DNA of 64,000 nt. Source: Siphonodentalium dalli (taxonomy: Eukaryota; Mollusca; Scaphopoda; Gadilida; Siphonodentaliidae). The stretch spans positions 106,785,319 through 106,849,318 of the forward strand of contig CP136066.1 in assembly GCA_032622095.1 (NCBI GenBank). The letters run 5' to 3'. The position numbers were made by a program, and so were the translations under genes. The notes under the pieces were generated by a model. The model did not search any database. It was not told the origin of the DNA and saw only the letters and a program-made list of their open reading frames with translations. Numbering within the stretch: the stretch's first letter is position 1; each line of letters begins with the position of its first letter. This document shows positions 46,141 through 57,700 of this stretch, one piece after another.

Positions 46141-46326
46141 ATGAGGCTGTCATGTGACCTAGAAATCATCAACAGAGTCCTGCCTGAGCATAACCTGAAG
46201 CAGCGTAATAAGCCTTTGCACACACAGCTGTCCATTGGTCATAAGCCTGGAAGCAGTTCGAAACCAGAGAGCACTGTATTCCTCATGCTATGTACAGCTA
46301 ATAACCGGAATGGAGATAAACACCCC
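46141..46326 (+). CDS. LRR1: LRR1 exon 1
   Basis: From ATG to donor gtaagt (46327), 62 complete codons. It ends in FLMLCTANNRNGDKHP, matching the human N-terminal pleckstrin-like fold (AFLLISTLKDKRGT). An upstream in-frame ATG at 46108 would add 11 residues. Confidence 0.9.
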
Positions 46327-49300
46327 GTAAGTATTACTAAGTAATGGTGAAGTGGTCCAAGTTTGCATGTTTCTGCTATAATTAGGGTACCCAGCATCGC
46401 CATAACATTCAATAAGGGTACCCAGTACGACCAAAACGTTCTTTGGAGTACCTAGTGATGAGTCGATGATCGGAAACGACAATCGGAATCGGCCGATTGT
46501 GGCCCATCGGATGACAATCGGTACTCGGGTTTCAACATCGGCATTTCCGATTGTCTAAATAATAATCGGGTGCTTGTTTTTCTTCAATAAACTGTGTTAA
46601 ATATAACGATGTTTTTATTGAATAAATGACCAGTAAACATGGGGAAAGTGTAACCAAACACAAATTTGGTGATGTACAGCCAGGTCATGCCTGACACAAG
46701 TATAAACCCCCGAAAGTACATGTCACCTGACACATAATTATGCAGTTGACTGCATTCACCACGCTTCAGTTATTATATATCGAATGAATTGAAATAATTA
46801 TGTAAAATAGCCCGACCCATTATATAGTGTAGTGTGTTTACAAAATCCCCATTGTTCACCAATTAACAACTACTATTCAATGTAGTGACCGCTAATCACC
46901 AGTATTCAAACTGATTCAAACTGATATCAGGTCAGCTAGTGACCTCAATCTATAAGCCGACATGAAAAAAAACATGTAGACAGTAAACAAGTGTTGCGTC
47001 ATCCTTGGTATTGTCTCTACAGGTGAGTTCAGGATAATGTGGTTTAACATAAAAATTCCCTTCCTCAGACGGAGGTCTCATGTTGAATTCTTGTATTTTA
47101 TTAATTGGATAGGGATAAATACAATGGTAACAATTATTAATATTATTTAATTGTTTTTATTTGTAATTAAACATTTTGTTCTTGTTTTGGTGTGAACGGT
47201 CATGCACTCTTCTGAGTTGTCATCGCGGCGAATGCCAAAACTCACCTGTGTCTGTGAATGTAGCCAGAATTCCGACGCCCTATTGACTTACAGTTGTATA
47301 AGGCGCATGCACATTTTCAGGGGAAATACTGGGTCAACAAGTAGCGACTTATAGACAGAAATCTACGGTAAATTGAGCATAATATAACATGTGTATTGGT
47401 TGTCAGGATGCAGGAATTTGTTCACAAGTCCACCATACCTACCTTTATACTTACCCAAACGTATACATATGTATACTGGTATATTACTGACGTTGTTGCT
47501 TCCAAATAACACATATAACATATTTTGGTATTATTATTAAAATAATCGGAATCGGCACTTGAATCGGCCGATTGTGATCTCAAATAATCGGCAATCGGCG
47601 CAAAGCTCTATTTGACAATCGGCTCATCACTTGGAGTACCCATGATGTCCAAAATGCTGATTAGGGTACTAGTACTCAGGCTGATGAGGTCATTGTCACA
47701 AGGCATTAGTCACATTCGTAGCCAGCTTTTTAAATCGATCATAAATGTAGCCAGCTTTTCTATGGTGATCACATTTGTAGCCAGCTTTTCATGCGAGCCT
47801 CAATGAACAAGATTAGGTTAATCTCATTTGGTCTGAGTTGATGGATGAAATACAACTTGAATTTCAATTTGATATTAATTCCTCTAATAACCTGAGGTTT
47901 GCAATCAATGTCATTAGAATGCTCGTATTATATTCCAGTATAAGTTGATAAACGAAGTCAGTTTTGGAGCATGACGTCGACATTTTAGTCACGAATACGA
48001 TGATGTATATGTCACGTCCTATTTCGCGCCATATAGAGGATATAATTAGAAAAGCTGGCTACGATCGCCAGTGAAAACCTGGCTACATTTGTGATCAATA
48101 TAAAAAAACTGGCTACGAATGTGACCGGAGCCTTGTGACAATGACCCCAGCGGCAGTACTCAGGATCTCTAAATCTCGTCTGTTGACCATTTCTGTTCCC
48201 CCACCCGTGTGAGTAAGGTCAAACCTCTTTGTATACTATGCCTGTAGCCGAAAGTCTTCAATTGAACAAGAAGAGAGTGCGCATTGTATGATTACATGTA
48301 TATAATTTGTTCATTAGGCCAAAAAAAAGAAAGAAGCGTTTTGGTTCTCGGGCATGTTTTTCTTCAAATCAATGAGGGAGGCTTTTTTTTCCTTTTTTTT
48401 CTGTACATAGTAAACCTGGACAATGATACAACCTCCTCTGTCCAGTAATAACCAGAAAATATAGAGGGAATTGTTATGCATATAAACTCATTTAATCTTA
48501 TGTAAAAATGCCATTGTACTACAAGTATATGACAGATTACCTCGCATTATATAATGCCCCTGACTAGTCACTATTGCTGTCTACAAACTGGTACGTCGCC
48601 ATTCTAATATGTGATCCTGAATTTCATCAAGTGCCTTTCAATTGTCTGCAGTTACAATTAGTAATTTAGTACATAATTACTAAGTATAACAAGAGCACGA
48701 GGATCAGCTACAGTAATGCCATAATTAATCGACTCCATAACCACAGCAGAATTATGGGTAACTCTTCAGGATTTAGTCGAAAATATGGCTTGTTGCCATT
48801 CATCGGAAAGCTCTCCCCGAGAGCTTTCTGATGAATGGCAACAAGCCATATTTCCAACTAAATCCTGAAAAGTTACCCATAATTCTGCTGTGGTTAAACA
48901 GTCGATTAATTAGGGCATTACTGTACATGTACTTCATGTTATATATCCAAAAATCACTTTTCACACATTACACATATTTGTTAGAGCGCAATGATTTGCA
49001 TACTAATGTCCAATTCCAATACATATCTATGGACATGTTGGTAAAAAATGTTAGGTTCTTCAGAATCTAATTAACCCTATGTATCAGGAAATAAGGGGGC
49101 ACTCAAAGGATATAAGCTTGTTCATTGAAAAGTATTTTGTCATAAAATCAGGCATTGAAATGCGGCCCTTTTTATTCAATATGGCGTGGCCTGAGAACCA
49201 AAACCCTTTTATTTTTGGCCTTTTAATGTATAAAGTGTATGATCAATTGGGGCTTCTTTTCCTTTATATCATACAATCTTCAAGAAATGGTTCACATCTT

Positions 49301-52300
49301 TGATATGATGACTTGTTTATCTTTGAATTTATTGACAAATTATTGGCATATTATTTTTCAGTATCACTATATTGCTGAGAAAAACTATCATTGGTGGCAA
49401 GGAAGCGTGTCTTTTCTTCGGCAGAGACATTATTGTTCATATTTTTTTTATTGAAAATTACCCAGTTTATCTTATGATTGCACATACAGGTAACATTGTT
49501 GTAGATGATCTATAAATAGACAGCCCAATATCTAAGAATTTCTTTCAAAAGTTTACTGGCACTGCATGGTACAAATTAAACTTACTGCTGACTTTTATTT
49601 TTCAGATAAAAGGAAATATAGAACAAATATTTGCCAAGTTCATCAATGAAGGAAAATGTACCATCCGCCTGAAAAATCCCAAGCAAGATTTATGTCTGAG
49701 CAAAGTAAGTGTGCGACATTACAGGGAAGTCCATGAATGAGATACACATAGAGTACCAGGGGGGTCTATGTGAATAACAAACTAAGTCCAATCATGAGCC
49801 TCACTGTCTTAGTGGCAAACAAATTTATCCTATTAATAAAATATCCATTTATTATTAAAAGTTGCATTCAGGGTTCCAGAACTCTAGAAACAACAATAAC
49901 ATGAGCTCCCTTTCAAGACTACATGGGGTTGAACGTGCTCCGCTGCCCCCACCCGCATTTATCCAAACAATGGCATCGATGTTGTCATAGATATACCGGC
50001 AAAGGTTTCCTCTTTTAATAATACAATCAATTCAATTCCATTTCAATCCATAGCATTTATTTTGAACACCAAATATTTGTCTCAGAAGATGGTCATTTCT
50101 GGGAGCCGTCAATGTTTTCAGAATATCATTCAAAAACATGTCTGCCAGTGACCATCTTGGATTTTACTCTTTGTATGCTACATCCCTCATCCGATCTTCA
50201 CCAAACTTAAAAAGGTTCTTCGGGGTAACTTCTAGATGAATGCTGTTCAATTTCTCCAAAATTCATTAAATATCGTGGCTGCCAGCAGCCATCTTATATA
50301 CACAATACAATCCATTTTCTGAAACTTTTGACTTTCCTTCTTCTTGATCATTCTATTGACTGCTCAGCATAAAATTATAAACGCCTCCCCATGTTGAGCT
50401 ACAGTGTCATTGACACTTAGTTTTATTTTATACAATTTTATATATACTATGTACATGTAGTATTGTATAATAAAGAAACATTGTGTGTAGACAGTGTAAT
50501 ACAACTCTCTAACTATAGTATACTGATAATAAAATTAATTATTTTGTGACACCTCACTGCCATGCTCTTTCCTTTCAGGCTGATAATTTGCAGTTGAAGA
50601 ATTTCCTAACTGTTCTAAGAATGGTTGCTCAGGGACAAGACACAAGTAAAATCACATTATCAGCTCTGGCTCCAGCCTCGAAGAAGCATGTTGAAAAACC
50701 CAAGACAAAACTCTCGGTTCAAAGCAAGAGAGAGTACCCTATCACAACTAATTTTCCAGGCACACTTGAAATCCTTCAAATTAACAGGTGTGGCATGAAA
50801 AAGCTTGACACACGGATACTGAATCTGAGAAGGTTATTAACACTCGATTTGAACGACAATCTTCTTTCTACCCTCCCAGATGAGATAAATCAGCTGATTG
50901 AACTGAAAGATTTATCTATGTGCAAAAATCAATTGACTAGTATTCCTATGGGTTTGTTTAAAGAACCTATTCAGCAGAATCTCACAACCTTGAACTTTGC
51001 AAATAATCAACTTCAGACGCTGCCTATTCAGATTTGTGAACTGCAGGCATTGACAATTCTACATGTTGATAATAATGTTATTGAAGTTCTTCCGGCGACC
51101 TTTGGACGACTGAGGCGGCTTATGGTGTTTTCGGCTTCTGGGAATCATTTGAAATCTCTTCCATCAACTTTTGTAAAGCTTCGTTTTGAGAAGTTGTTGC
51201 TGGATAATAACATGTTCATTACGGAGAACACAGATTTAGTTGATGCTCGTATTGGTGTCCCATCCCTCTTGGAGTGTACAGCAAGGAGTATACGAAAATA
51301 CAGGTGAGCCAATCTTATCACATAACTTATCACATAACTCAGGTATGATCATATACCGTAGGGACCGACGAAGCTTCGAGATTCGATTCGATTTCGAATC
51401 TTATGTTCCGATTCGATTCGATTCGAAAGCGGTCATGTGATTCGGGATATTTCGAATCGTTGTATAAAAGTCCTTTATCGCCTGCAGTATCTTTTAAAAT
51501 GTTCATTATATCCCCAATACGTAACCTGAATCTCCTTCCGCGACCATCTGCGACCTCCGTGGTCTAACATGTATATATAGGTTGCCCAATAACCCACTGC
51601 ACATAGGCTTCCCAGTCCCAGTGGTGGTTACTCGCGGACGAGGAAAGTCGGCGGGTTACTCATACAACAACATATATGTCGGTGATCGGTGATGGTTCAC
51701 GTCACATTTTCAGCACGGTTGGACCAAAATGAAAGTAGAGCACACAATGTTTATTCCACCACATAATACCAGAAATGTCGCGATCTAGCCCGGCCCCAGC
51801 TGCCAAAGCGGGGTAAACCACCAAGAAATCAATCACTTAAATTTCACGATCAAGAATGTTCACCATTCGTCAACGCTAATCCGCATGACAATGATGACAT
51901 ATAAAGAGGAATAACTCTATATTTCCATACTGTGCACTGGAATTACATGTTTTTGTTTTATACAATACCTATTGAATTTCTGTGACCATTCAGCTTTCAT
52001 GAACAGTTCCTCTGTTCCTGAGTCCTGACAACTAACTCGGTTGATCCGACGAAAAGGTCAACATTGGGATTTTATAGTTCCCGTGATCCCGTTTGGCATT
52101 TGCGTATGCGCCAATCCCAAGTCAGAATGCCCAATTCTGATATCGCGCGTGCATGCTGCCATGCATGCGACAGGGCGAGGCGTATATGCGCAGAATCGTT
52201 TCCGATTACAATGACTCGCACCAGACTCAATTGCAAACGGAAACTATTCTGCGCATGTATGCCTCGCATAGACTAGTGGCAGTGTTACTGTGTAAACAAA

Positions 52301-53776
52301 AAAAACTATGAACTGACGTGCCATTCTCATATTAAACTAAATGTTGATCATACCATGTCATAAAACTGTAGTTTAATGAACCTCCATCGTAACTTCGCGT
52401 TATCTCACAGACCTTAGAAAATCGTCTGACATTTGCCCTCATTTTGCTCATACCTCCCACCGACATGTACCGCAAATCTTCTAAAGTGTCGGCAAAAGAT
52501 TCGATTCGAGATTCGATTCGATTTTGAATCATCATCATGATTCGATTCGAGATTCGATTCGATGTTGAAATTGCCGATTCGTCGGTCCCTAATATACGGT
52601 ACACATGATCATTAGGGGGATAACAATAGTTGTAACACTATGCCCGGGTAACACCTGGTAGGACATGTATTGGGGTTTTTGGGCATGGAATTTTTAAATT
52701 TGCATACGACGGGCCAAACCATGGTCGGACCATCCTATCCTAGATTCTACGGACCTTACATTTTAAACTTAGTGGAAGCCCTGGTTAAATGGATATCTCA
52801 ACAGGTCAATGAATGATAGCATGTATGTGACTGCGTGTATGTGTGACCATGGACTAAATTGTCTGATTTCTAGACAGTGAAAATTTACCCACTGTCATTT
52901 CTGTCCAATCCCAATATAACAGTTTTTTTTTTTTTGGCAAAAATTATAATGATCTTGATATCCAACATCGTTCAACAGGAATGATAACTGTTTTGAAATA
53001 TTCTGGCTCCCATATTAATTTATAGAGTCAGTTGCCATCGGCTATTTTTTAGGAGATTAAATACATGTCTCTGGCTCAGGTGAGAATTATTTGCTGAACA
53101 TTTATATTTGTTGAGAACTGATAATGAATTTATGCCATTTTAGTATGTCTTTTAAGAGCATAAAAGTTTATATATATTAATAACTGTTTCCTGTACTTAT
53201 CGTCCGAATGTGACAAAACCTAGAAAAATTTAACCCATTCACAACTGAAGCTGCACTGGTGCAGCATTAAATACCCTGTGCCAGTGCATTCTCTTATATA
53301 AGCGAGTCTCCCATAGGGAACCTCGCATATATAGCACTGGCTTAGAAGATCAAGGTAAATTTTGTTAGGCCAATTCATTCTTTTATATATGAGAGGCTCC
53401 CTATGGGTGACTGGCATATATAAGAGAATGCATTGGTACAGGATTTTCGCATAATTTCAGGAAGCTCTAGTTATGAAAGGGTTAATTTGATGTTTAATTT
53501 ACAAATTGTTTGAACAGATATTGATCTTTTCATTTCAGTATTCCATATACTGATGAGGATCTATTCCCGATGCTTATTAACTACCTGAAATCTGCTCGTC
53601 AATGCTGGTGTGGAGCATACTGCTTTCAGTGCAGCCTACGATTCGTCACACACATTGACCTCAGACAGTCTGCCATGGAAGTCTCAGCTGCAAGTGCTCC
53701 AATTGAATCTTATATCTGCTCCATTCAGTGCCTCAACAGATTCAGGCTCAATCCAAAAGCATACTGGAGAAAGTAA
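46141..53776 (+). CDS. LRR1: Leucine-rich repeat protein 1, CUL2 ligase substrate receptor (4 exons, complete)
   Basis: In animals LRR1 is the substrate receptor of a CUL2-elongin ubiquitin ligase that marks the MCM7 subunit of CMG at terminated forks, so that the helicase is unloaded. The exons are 46141-46326, 49606-49704, 50579-51303 and 53539-53776. They join in frame to 415 codons plus stop, almost exactly the length recalled for human LRR1 (414). The N-terminus MRLSCDLEIINRVLP aligns with human MKLHCEVEVISRHLP, which is why I chose 46141 over the in-frame ATG at 46108. Leucine-rich repeats span residues about 156-309 (LLTLDLNDNLLSTLPDEINQ is typical). A BC-box-like LLECTARSI (about 325-333) and a Cys-rich tail (CWCGAYCFQC) follow. 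Confidence 0.95.
46453..47632. mobile_element. Non-autonomous hAT element, 1180 bp (LRR1 intron 1)
   Basis: The ends TAGTGATGAGTCGATGATCG and the right complement AAGTGATGAGCCGATTGTC are flanked by a perfect 8-bp duplication GGAGTACC (46445-46452 and 47633-47640). Subterminal 'aatcggaatcggccgattgt' motifs occur at both ends. The interior is AT-rich with no transposase. Confidence 0.87.
47681..48154. mobile_element. TIR element with 10-bp flanking repeats (LRR1 intron 1)
   Basis: Arms of about 65 bp include 'ggtcattgtcacaaggc', 'gtcacattcgtagccag' and 'tgtagccag' repeats. AGTACTCAGG occurs immediately outside both ends (47671-47680 and 48155-48164). A 10-bp duplication would suit a MULE-like element. 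The outermost few bases of the TIRs pair poorly. Confidence 0.65.
48711..48923. mobile_element. Palindromic MITE, 'cagtaatgc' family (LRR1 intron 1)
   Basis: A near-perfect 213-bp palindrome with TA on both sides (48709-48710, 48924-48925), arms as in the copy at 15928, meeting at 'gctctccccgagagc'. This is the best-preserved copy in the window. Confidence 0.85.
49606..49704 (+). CDS. LRR1: LRR1 exon 2
   Basis: 33 codons between acceptor ttatttttcag and donor gtaagt. It encodes IKGNIEQIFAKFINEGKCTI, then RLKNPKQDLCLSK. Human LRR1 has ENIEQFFTKFVDEGKATVRL and DICLSK at this place. Confidence 0.95.
50080..50300. repeat. 'agccatcttgg' degenerate repeat (LRR1 intron 2)
   Basis: One or two diverged units contain 'gtgaccatcttggatttta', 'catccctcatccgatcttca' and 'acttctagatgaatgctgtt'. 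The same unit recurs at 58640-59300, and the 'gccatcttgg' motif at about 63520-63700. Confidence 0.55.
50579..51303 (+). CDS. LRR1: LRR1 exon 3 (leucine-rich repeats)
   Basis: Acceptor cctttcag, donor gtgagc. The 725 nt encode the linker (ADNLQLKNFLTVLRMV...), six or so LRR units with L-x-x-L-x-L/N-x-N-x-L spacing, and the BC-box-like LLECTARSIRKY just before the donor. Confidence 0.96.
51359..52591. mobile_element. Non-autonomous hAT element, 1233 bp (LRR1 intron 3)
   Basis: The termini TAGGGACCGACGAA are exact inverted partners. The 8-bp flanks are ATATACCG (51351-51358) and ATATACGG (52592-52599), one mismatch. Both subterminal regions are rich in 'gattcgattcgatttcgaa'. No transposase. 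It begins 56 bp after the LRR1 exon 3 donor. Confidence 0.86.
53230..53485 (-). mobile_element. TTAA hairpin MITE, family 1 (reverse orientation, LRR1 intron 3)
   Basis: TTAA lies at 53230-53233 and 53482-53485. The left end is cccattcacaactgaagctg and the right aggaagctctagttatgaaa. It has two hairpin cores, the first with a deleted right arm, and the linker read in reverse (gatcaaggtaaattttg). Confidence 0.78.
53539..53776 (+). CDS. LRR1: LRR1 exon 4 (Cys-rich C-terminus)
   Basis: Acceptor ttttcatttcag. The exon encodes SIPYTDEDLFPMLINYLKSA, then CWCGAYCFQCSL and later YICSIQCLNRF, ending AYWRK and TAA at 53774-53776. The paired Cys pattern parallels human ICVCGRFCL and FCSLGC. Confidence 0.93.
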
Positions 53777-53794
53777 CACTGTTCATGGGCTTTA

Positions 53795-54062
53795 TTAACC
53801 CTTTCTATACTGAATGGATTCTCCCATTCTACTGACTGGATTCTCCCATTCAGTATTAAAAGTATACATTGGGACGGTCTATTATTCATTTAGAGGTGTG
53901 TTAAGGTAACAAAAGCAGACGACAGACAGAAAAACAGATAATACAAGAACAGAATGTTTCATATTCATTGGTAGGAACCACTGTGGTCGTTTGTTGAACT
54001 TATTCTCTGAACATTTCTAAAGGGAACTACTCGTCATGAATATTTAGTACAGAAAGGTTTAA
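53795..54062. mobile_element. TTAA MITE, family 2 (in LRR1 3' UTR)
   Basis: TTAA lies at 53795-53798 and 54059-54062. The ends are ccctttctatactgaatgg and the complement 'atatttagtacagaaagg'. It starts 18 nt after the LRR1 stop codon. The first AATAAA seen downstream is at 54253, so the element would be transcribed as 3' UTR if that signal is used. Confidence 0.76.
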
Positions 54063-54252
54063 TACGAACTTTAGGTGTTATCTTTGTGAGTTATATGGAT
54101 CTATTGATTTTGCTATCTATTGTTGAAACTTCAAGATACATGTATGAGATAACTGTCTGTGCCTTTCTGCACTCAATTTGTTTGGTTGTAAATATATTTA
54201 TTCTTGTAGTCTTATTTCATCGTTAATATGTGTATAATTTAAAAACACAAAC

Positions 54253-54258
54253 AATAAA
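54253..54258 (+). terminator. Candidate LRR1 polyadenylation signal
   Basis: A canonical AATAAA lies 477 nt after the LRR1 stop codon. Another possible signal, attaaataaaa, is near 54309. Usage is unknown without transcript data. Confidence 0.4.
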
Positions 54259-54744
54259 GGAATGTGCTAAATTTCCATTGCTGCATACATGTATATCCAT
54301 GAGAACTATTAAATAAAATGATGGTTGTCTCGAAAGTTAACATTTCCAGGATAGATAACTCTCTGTAAAACCTAAGAAGTTAACACCTTCGCTTTATTTA
54401 TTGGCAGCTAATCGTCACTTTTGTAACTATGTTCATTAGATTCCAGTGCTTTCCAATTTGTCTACATTTCTTAAAGATTCCCAGTCCGATTTGTGGGTCC
54501 CCATATCATCCAGTTCAACAAAAGCCACTTTAAAACGCTTTAGTAATAAAAATTAGTTTATTACATGTACAAATAAATACTCACAACAATACCAAGTGTG
54601 GTGGCCAAAAATTTAAATACTAAAACATTTTTTGGCAATTTGAACGGCAAGCGAGTGTGCTTGACAAATTTCATATACAGTGTATGTTGACTCCTGCTTC
54701 AACGAAGAAATTTCCCCAACATTTGTCATCACACATGTAAACCA

Positions 54745-57700
54745 ATTTATTCCACACCCATTGACGTGAGTCACATGTATTCAACGGAATCCCAGCCATT
54801 GAATACATATTAGTGTATACCTCTAGTGGAATACAAGACGGAACTATTCTTGTTGACGTTGTCGCCAAGAATGATGACGTACATTACGTCGATCATCCGC
54901 TTCCGGTGATCCCCCCATAATTACTGGTTATTTGTCAGACTTAAATCACAATAAAGGTAGCTATAGTAACAATGAAGGTGACATTCATGGGTTGAACTTA
55001 TCTGACTTAACGGTGTAGAATAAATACAGAACACAACTTGCATCATAATCTCGAATATTTTATCGAACTCGTTGCGGACGGCGCAAAGTTATCTACCTGC
55101 ATGTGCAATCAGCATGGTATTATCACATTGTCTATTTTTATGAATAAAATAGGATTACAAATTCAGGAATATATAGAGAATACTTTGGTTGAATACCTGG
55201 ATTATTTCATTCGTGGCTACAAGGAAATACTGAATTTCCACGATTTCAGCTAAATCAAGTGATTTAATCAAGATTTAAATCAATGATGTTTTTGAAAAAA
55301 ATCATTGATTTAAATAAAAAAATTTCAAATGATGATAAAAAGTCAAGAACTGCAATATCTAACAAGGTTTCTGTAAATTAAAACATGAGTATGATTAAAC
55401 AATATATAAATTGGATAACAGATATGAAACTGTACAGTAATTATCAACCCTATGGAAACTACAAGCATACTGCATGGTACCGTATTTACTGTTTCTTCAA
55501 TGGCCTGTTCCGCTTTATAGCATTGTTTGTATTGTTTGTAACTACACTCAGATTCAGCATTCCTCACTATACACAGTTTAATTTTCTTTCCCCTTTTCTG
55601 GTTGCTGTACATGTAAATGCTAACTGAGTAGCTCTACTATATACTCTGCTATTTAATTGGTCTAGTTGTCAAATGCCTCTACTTGATATATAGTGTGATT
55701 AACGTATTTTCATAACAGTTAGAAAAAAAATATAAAATAAATCGATTTAAATAAAAAAAATCGATTTTTTTTTATTTATTTTAAAAAATCAAAAAAATCA
55801 CCAACCCTGTTTCCTTGTACATGTAGAATGAAATAATCTGGCTATTCAATCAAAATTTTCTTATATGCGGATTATGCGCTATGTTATAAAATTCCCCAAA
55901 ACTGCTAGTTTTGTTCTACAGTTCACAGCAATGTGTTAAAAAACTTCGACATTTGCAGTCGGAAGTGGCAATGTTTACGTCCTATTGATTGATTTGCTCA
56001 CCATACACTAAATGACAAATATCGAGCACATCCGCCAAAAGAAACATTCTCCATTGATTTATTCTGAAAAGATGCGTGAAATGAATGTATACACAATTTA
56101 CTATAATGTAGGACAGAAGAACTATCCAGGGGAAAAAACACTTAAACATCAAAATGCAAAAATATTCTGCCTGTTATTGATATCATTGAAACTTTATGTG
56201 ATTTGCCACACAACTTGGAGAGGGTAATACTATTGTGTTCTCTAACGCTTCGGTCATTCTACCCCACAGCAATTTCCCACTATCACAAGACATGTTATGG
56301 ACTTGTTCAGGTGCGTGAAACTAATAAGTTAATATTCAGGCCCGATGACTGGAGGAATGTAGCATTCTACTGACATCGCCGAAATTCTCAAGCAAATCGA
56401 CCATACAACTTCGTAGAAAACATCGTTTGAACTATGCTCAATTGTAAATATGTACTTCTCGATTCAGGACACAACTATTGGCGATAAACTAACGAAAACG
56501 ATTTCGTCATCGAGAGTCAGTGCATTTAATTAATGTCAATTTAGATATAATATTTTTTTAACAACTAATTTGAGCAACATTATCCACCTTTCTATTCGAT
56601 CACCCAACCGGAATCACAAGATAATGACAATTTTGTTTCTGTTGATAATTTTCATCTTCTTTTATTCTGAAATTCATTGACGATCACTGAAGCGAATGCG
56701 AACCATGACCTTGCATGACTTCTCAAAATCTTGTGATGGCATCAACACATGTCCCTATATATCCAGAATCTAATCTAAATCTAAAGTTTTTGCTTGCCAG
56801 ATGAAAATTTGAGGTCCATAAAATGAATAAATATATAAAACCAAAATATTTTGAAAGTAGGGCACTGCGAATCTACGGTTTATAGTCGAATCAAATCTCA
56901 AATTAAATCAAGGGTGAGATTCGCGAATTGAATCGAACATATGCATGAGCTAAACATGGGTACATGTATCAACATACAAGTTTCGGCAGACCTGGGTAAC
57001 ACAATACCAGTTTGTGAACCTGGGAAATTTAGTTCCAAAAAACCATGGGATTAATACCAATTCAGCAGTATTACTATGTATACTGGGATAAATGGATTGC
57101 AATTACAAGGGCATCGGATGGGTGATTGAATGTGTTACAAAGTATAAGACCCACTGGCTGGAAGTTTCAGTTACAAAAAAATCTTCTCGTCTTCAAATTA
57201 TAATGGTTGCTTCTGTTTTGTTTTTAAAATTGTGAACATTGTAAGTCAGCAAGTACATTTCAAGAATGCTTATAGACGAACATATCTCTGATTAATCAAG
57301 ATTGTCTGTATTCGTAAAATGTTTTCGATATGTCCAATGGTGCCTTACATGTGCGTAACCGGATGATAAATTCACTGCACTGTTATGTCGGTGGGAGGTA
57401 TATGGTACAAGTCAATGCGGCAAGACAAAGCAGTCAGTTCGGCTAAAATTCAGCGTTATTCTAATAGACATAAAATATATCTAATTTATGGGGCAACAGA
57501 CTCAAAATAAGTGTTCATTGCTTCAAATGGGCTTGCATCAGTGTCCGAGTACAAATCTAAATTTGAAATTTAGAACAAGGCATCTTCAAACTCTTGTTAT
57601 TTTATCACCCACAAGAATGCCAAGATGGTTATTCGAAAATATTGGAATCCTATGATCAAATTGAACTGAATCGGCAGCCCGATTCGCAAATCAAAATGAA

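Noticed and set aside
50546-50578. Start codon of the long LRR1 open frame at 50546
   Set aside because: This ATG lies in the intron before the acceptor at 50577-50578. Two upstream exons match the LRR1 N-terminus, so it is not the true start.
55038-55253. 71-codon plus-strand frame in the foldback element
   Set aside because: It begins inside the inverted arm and ends in AT-rich repeat. No motif and no second copy in the right arm support it.
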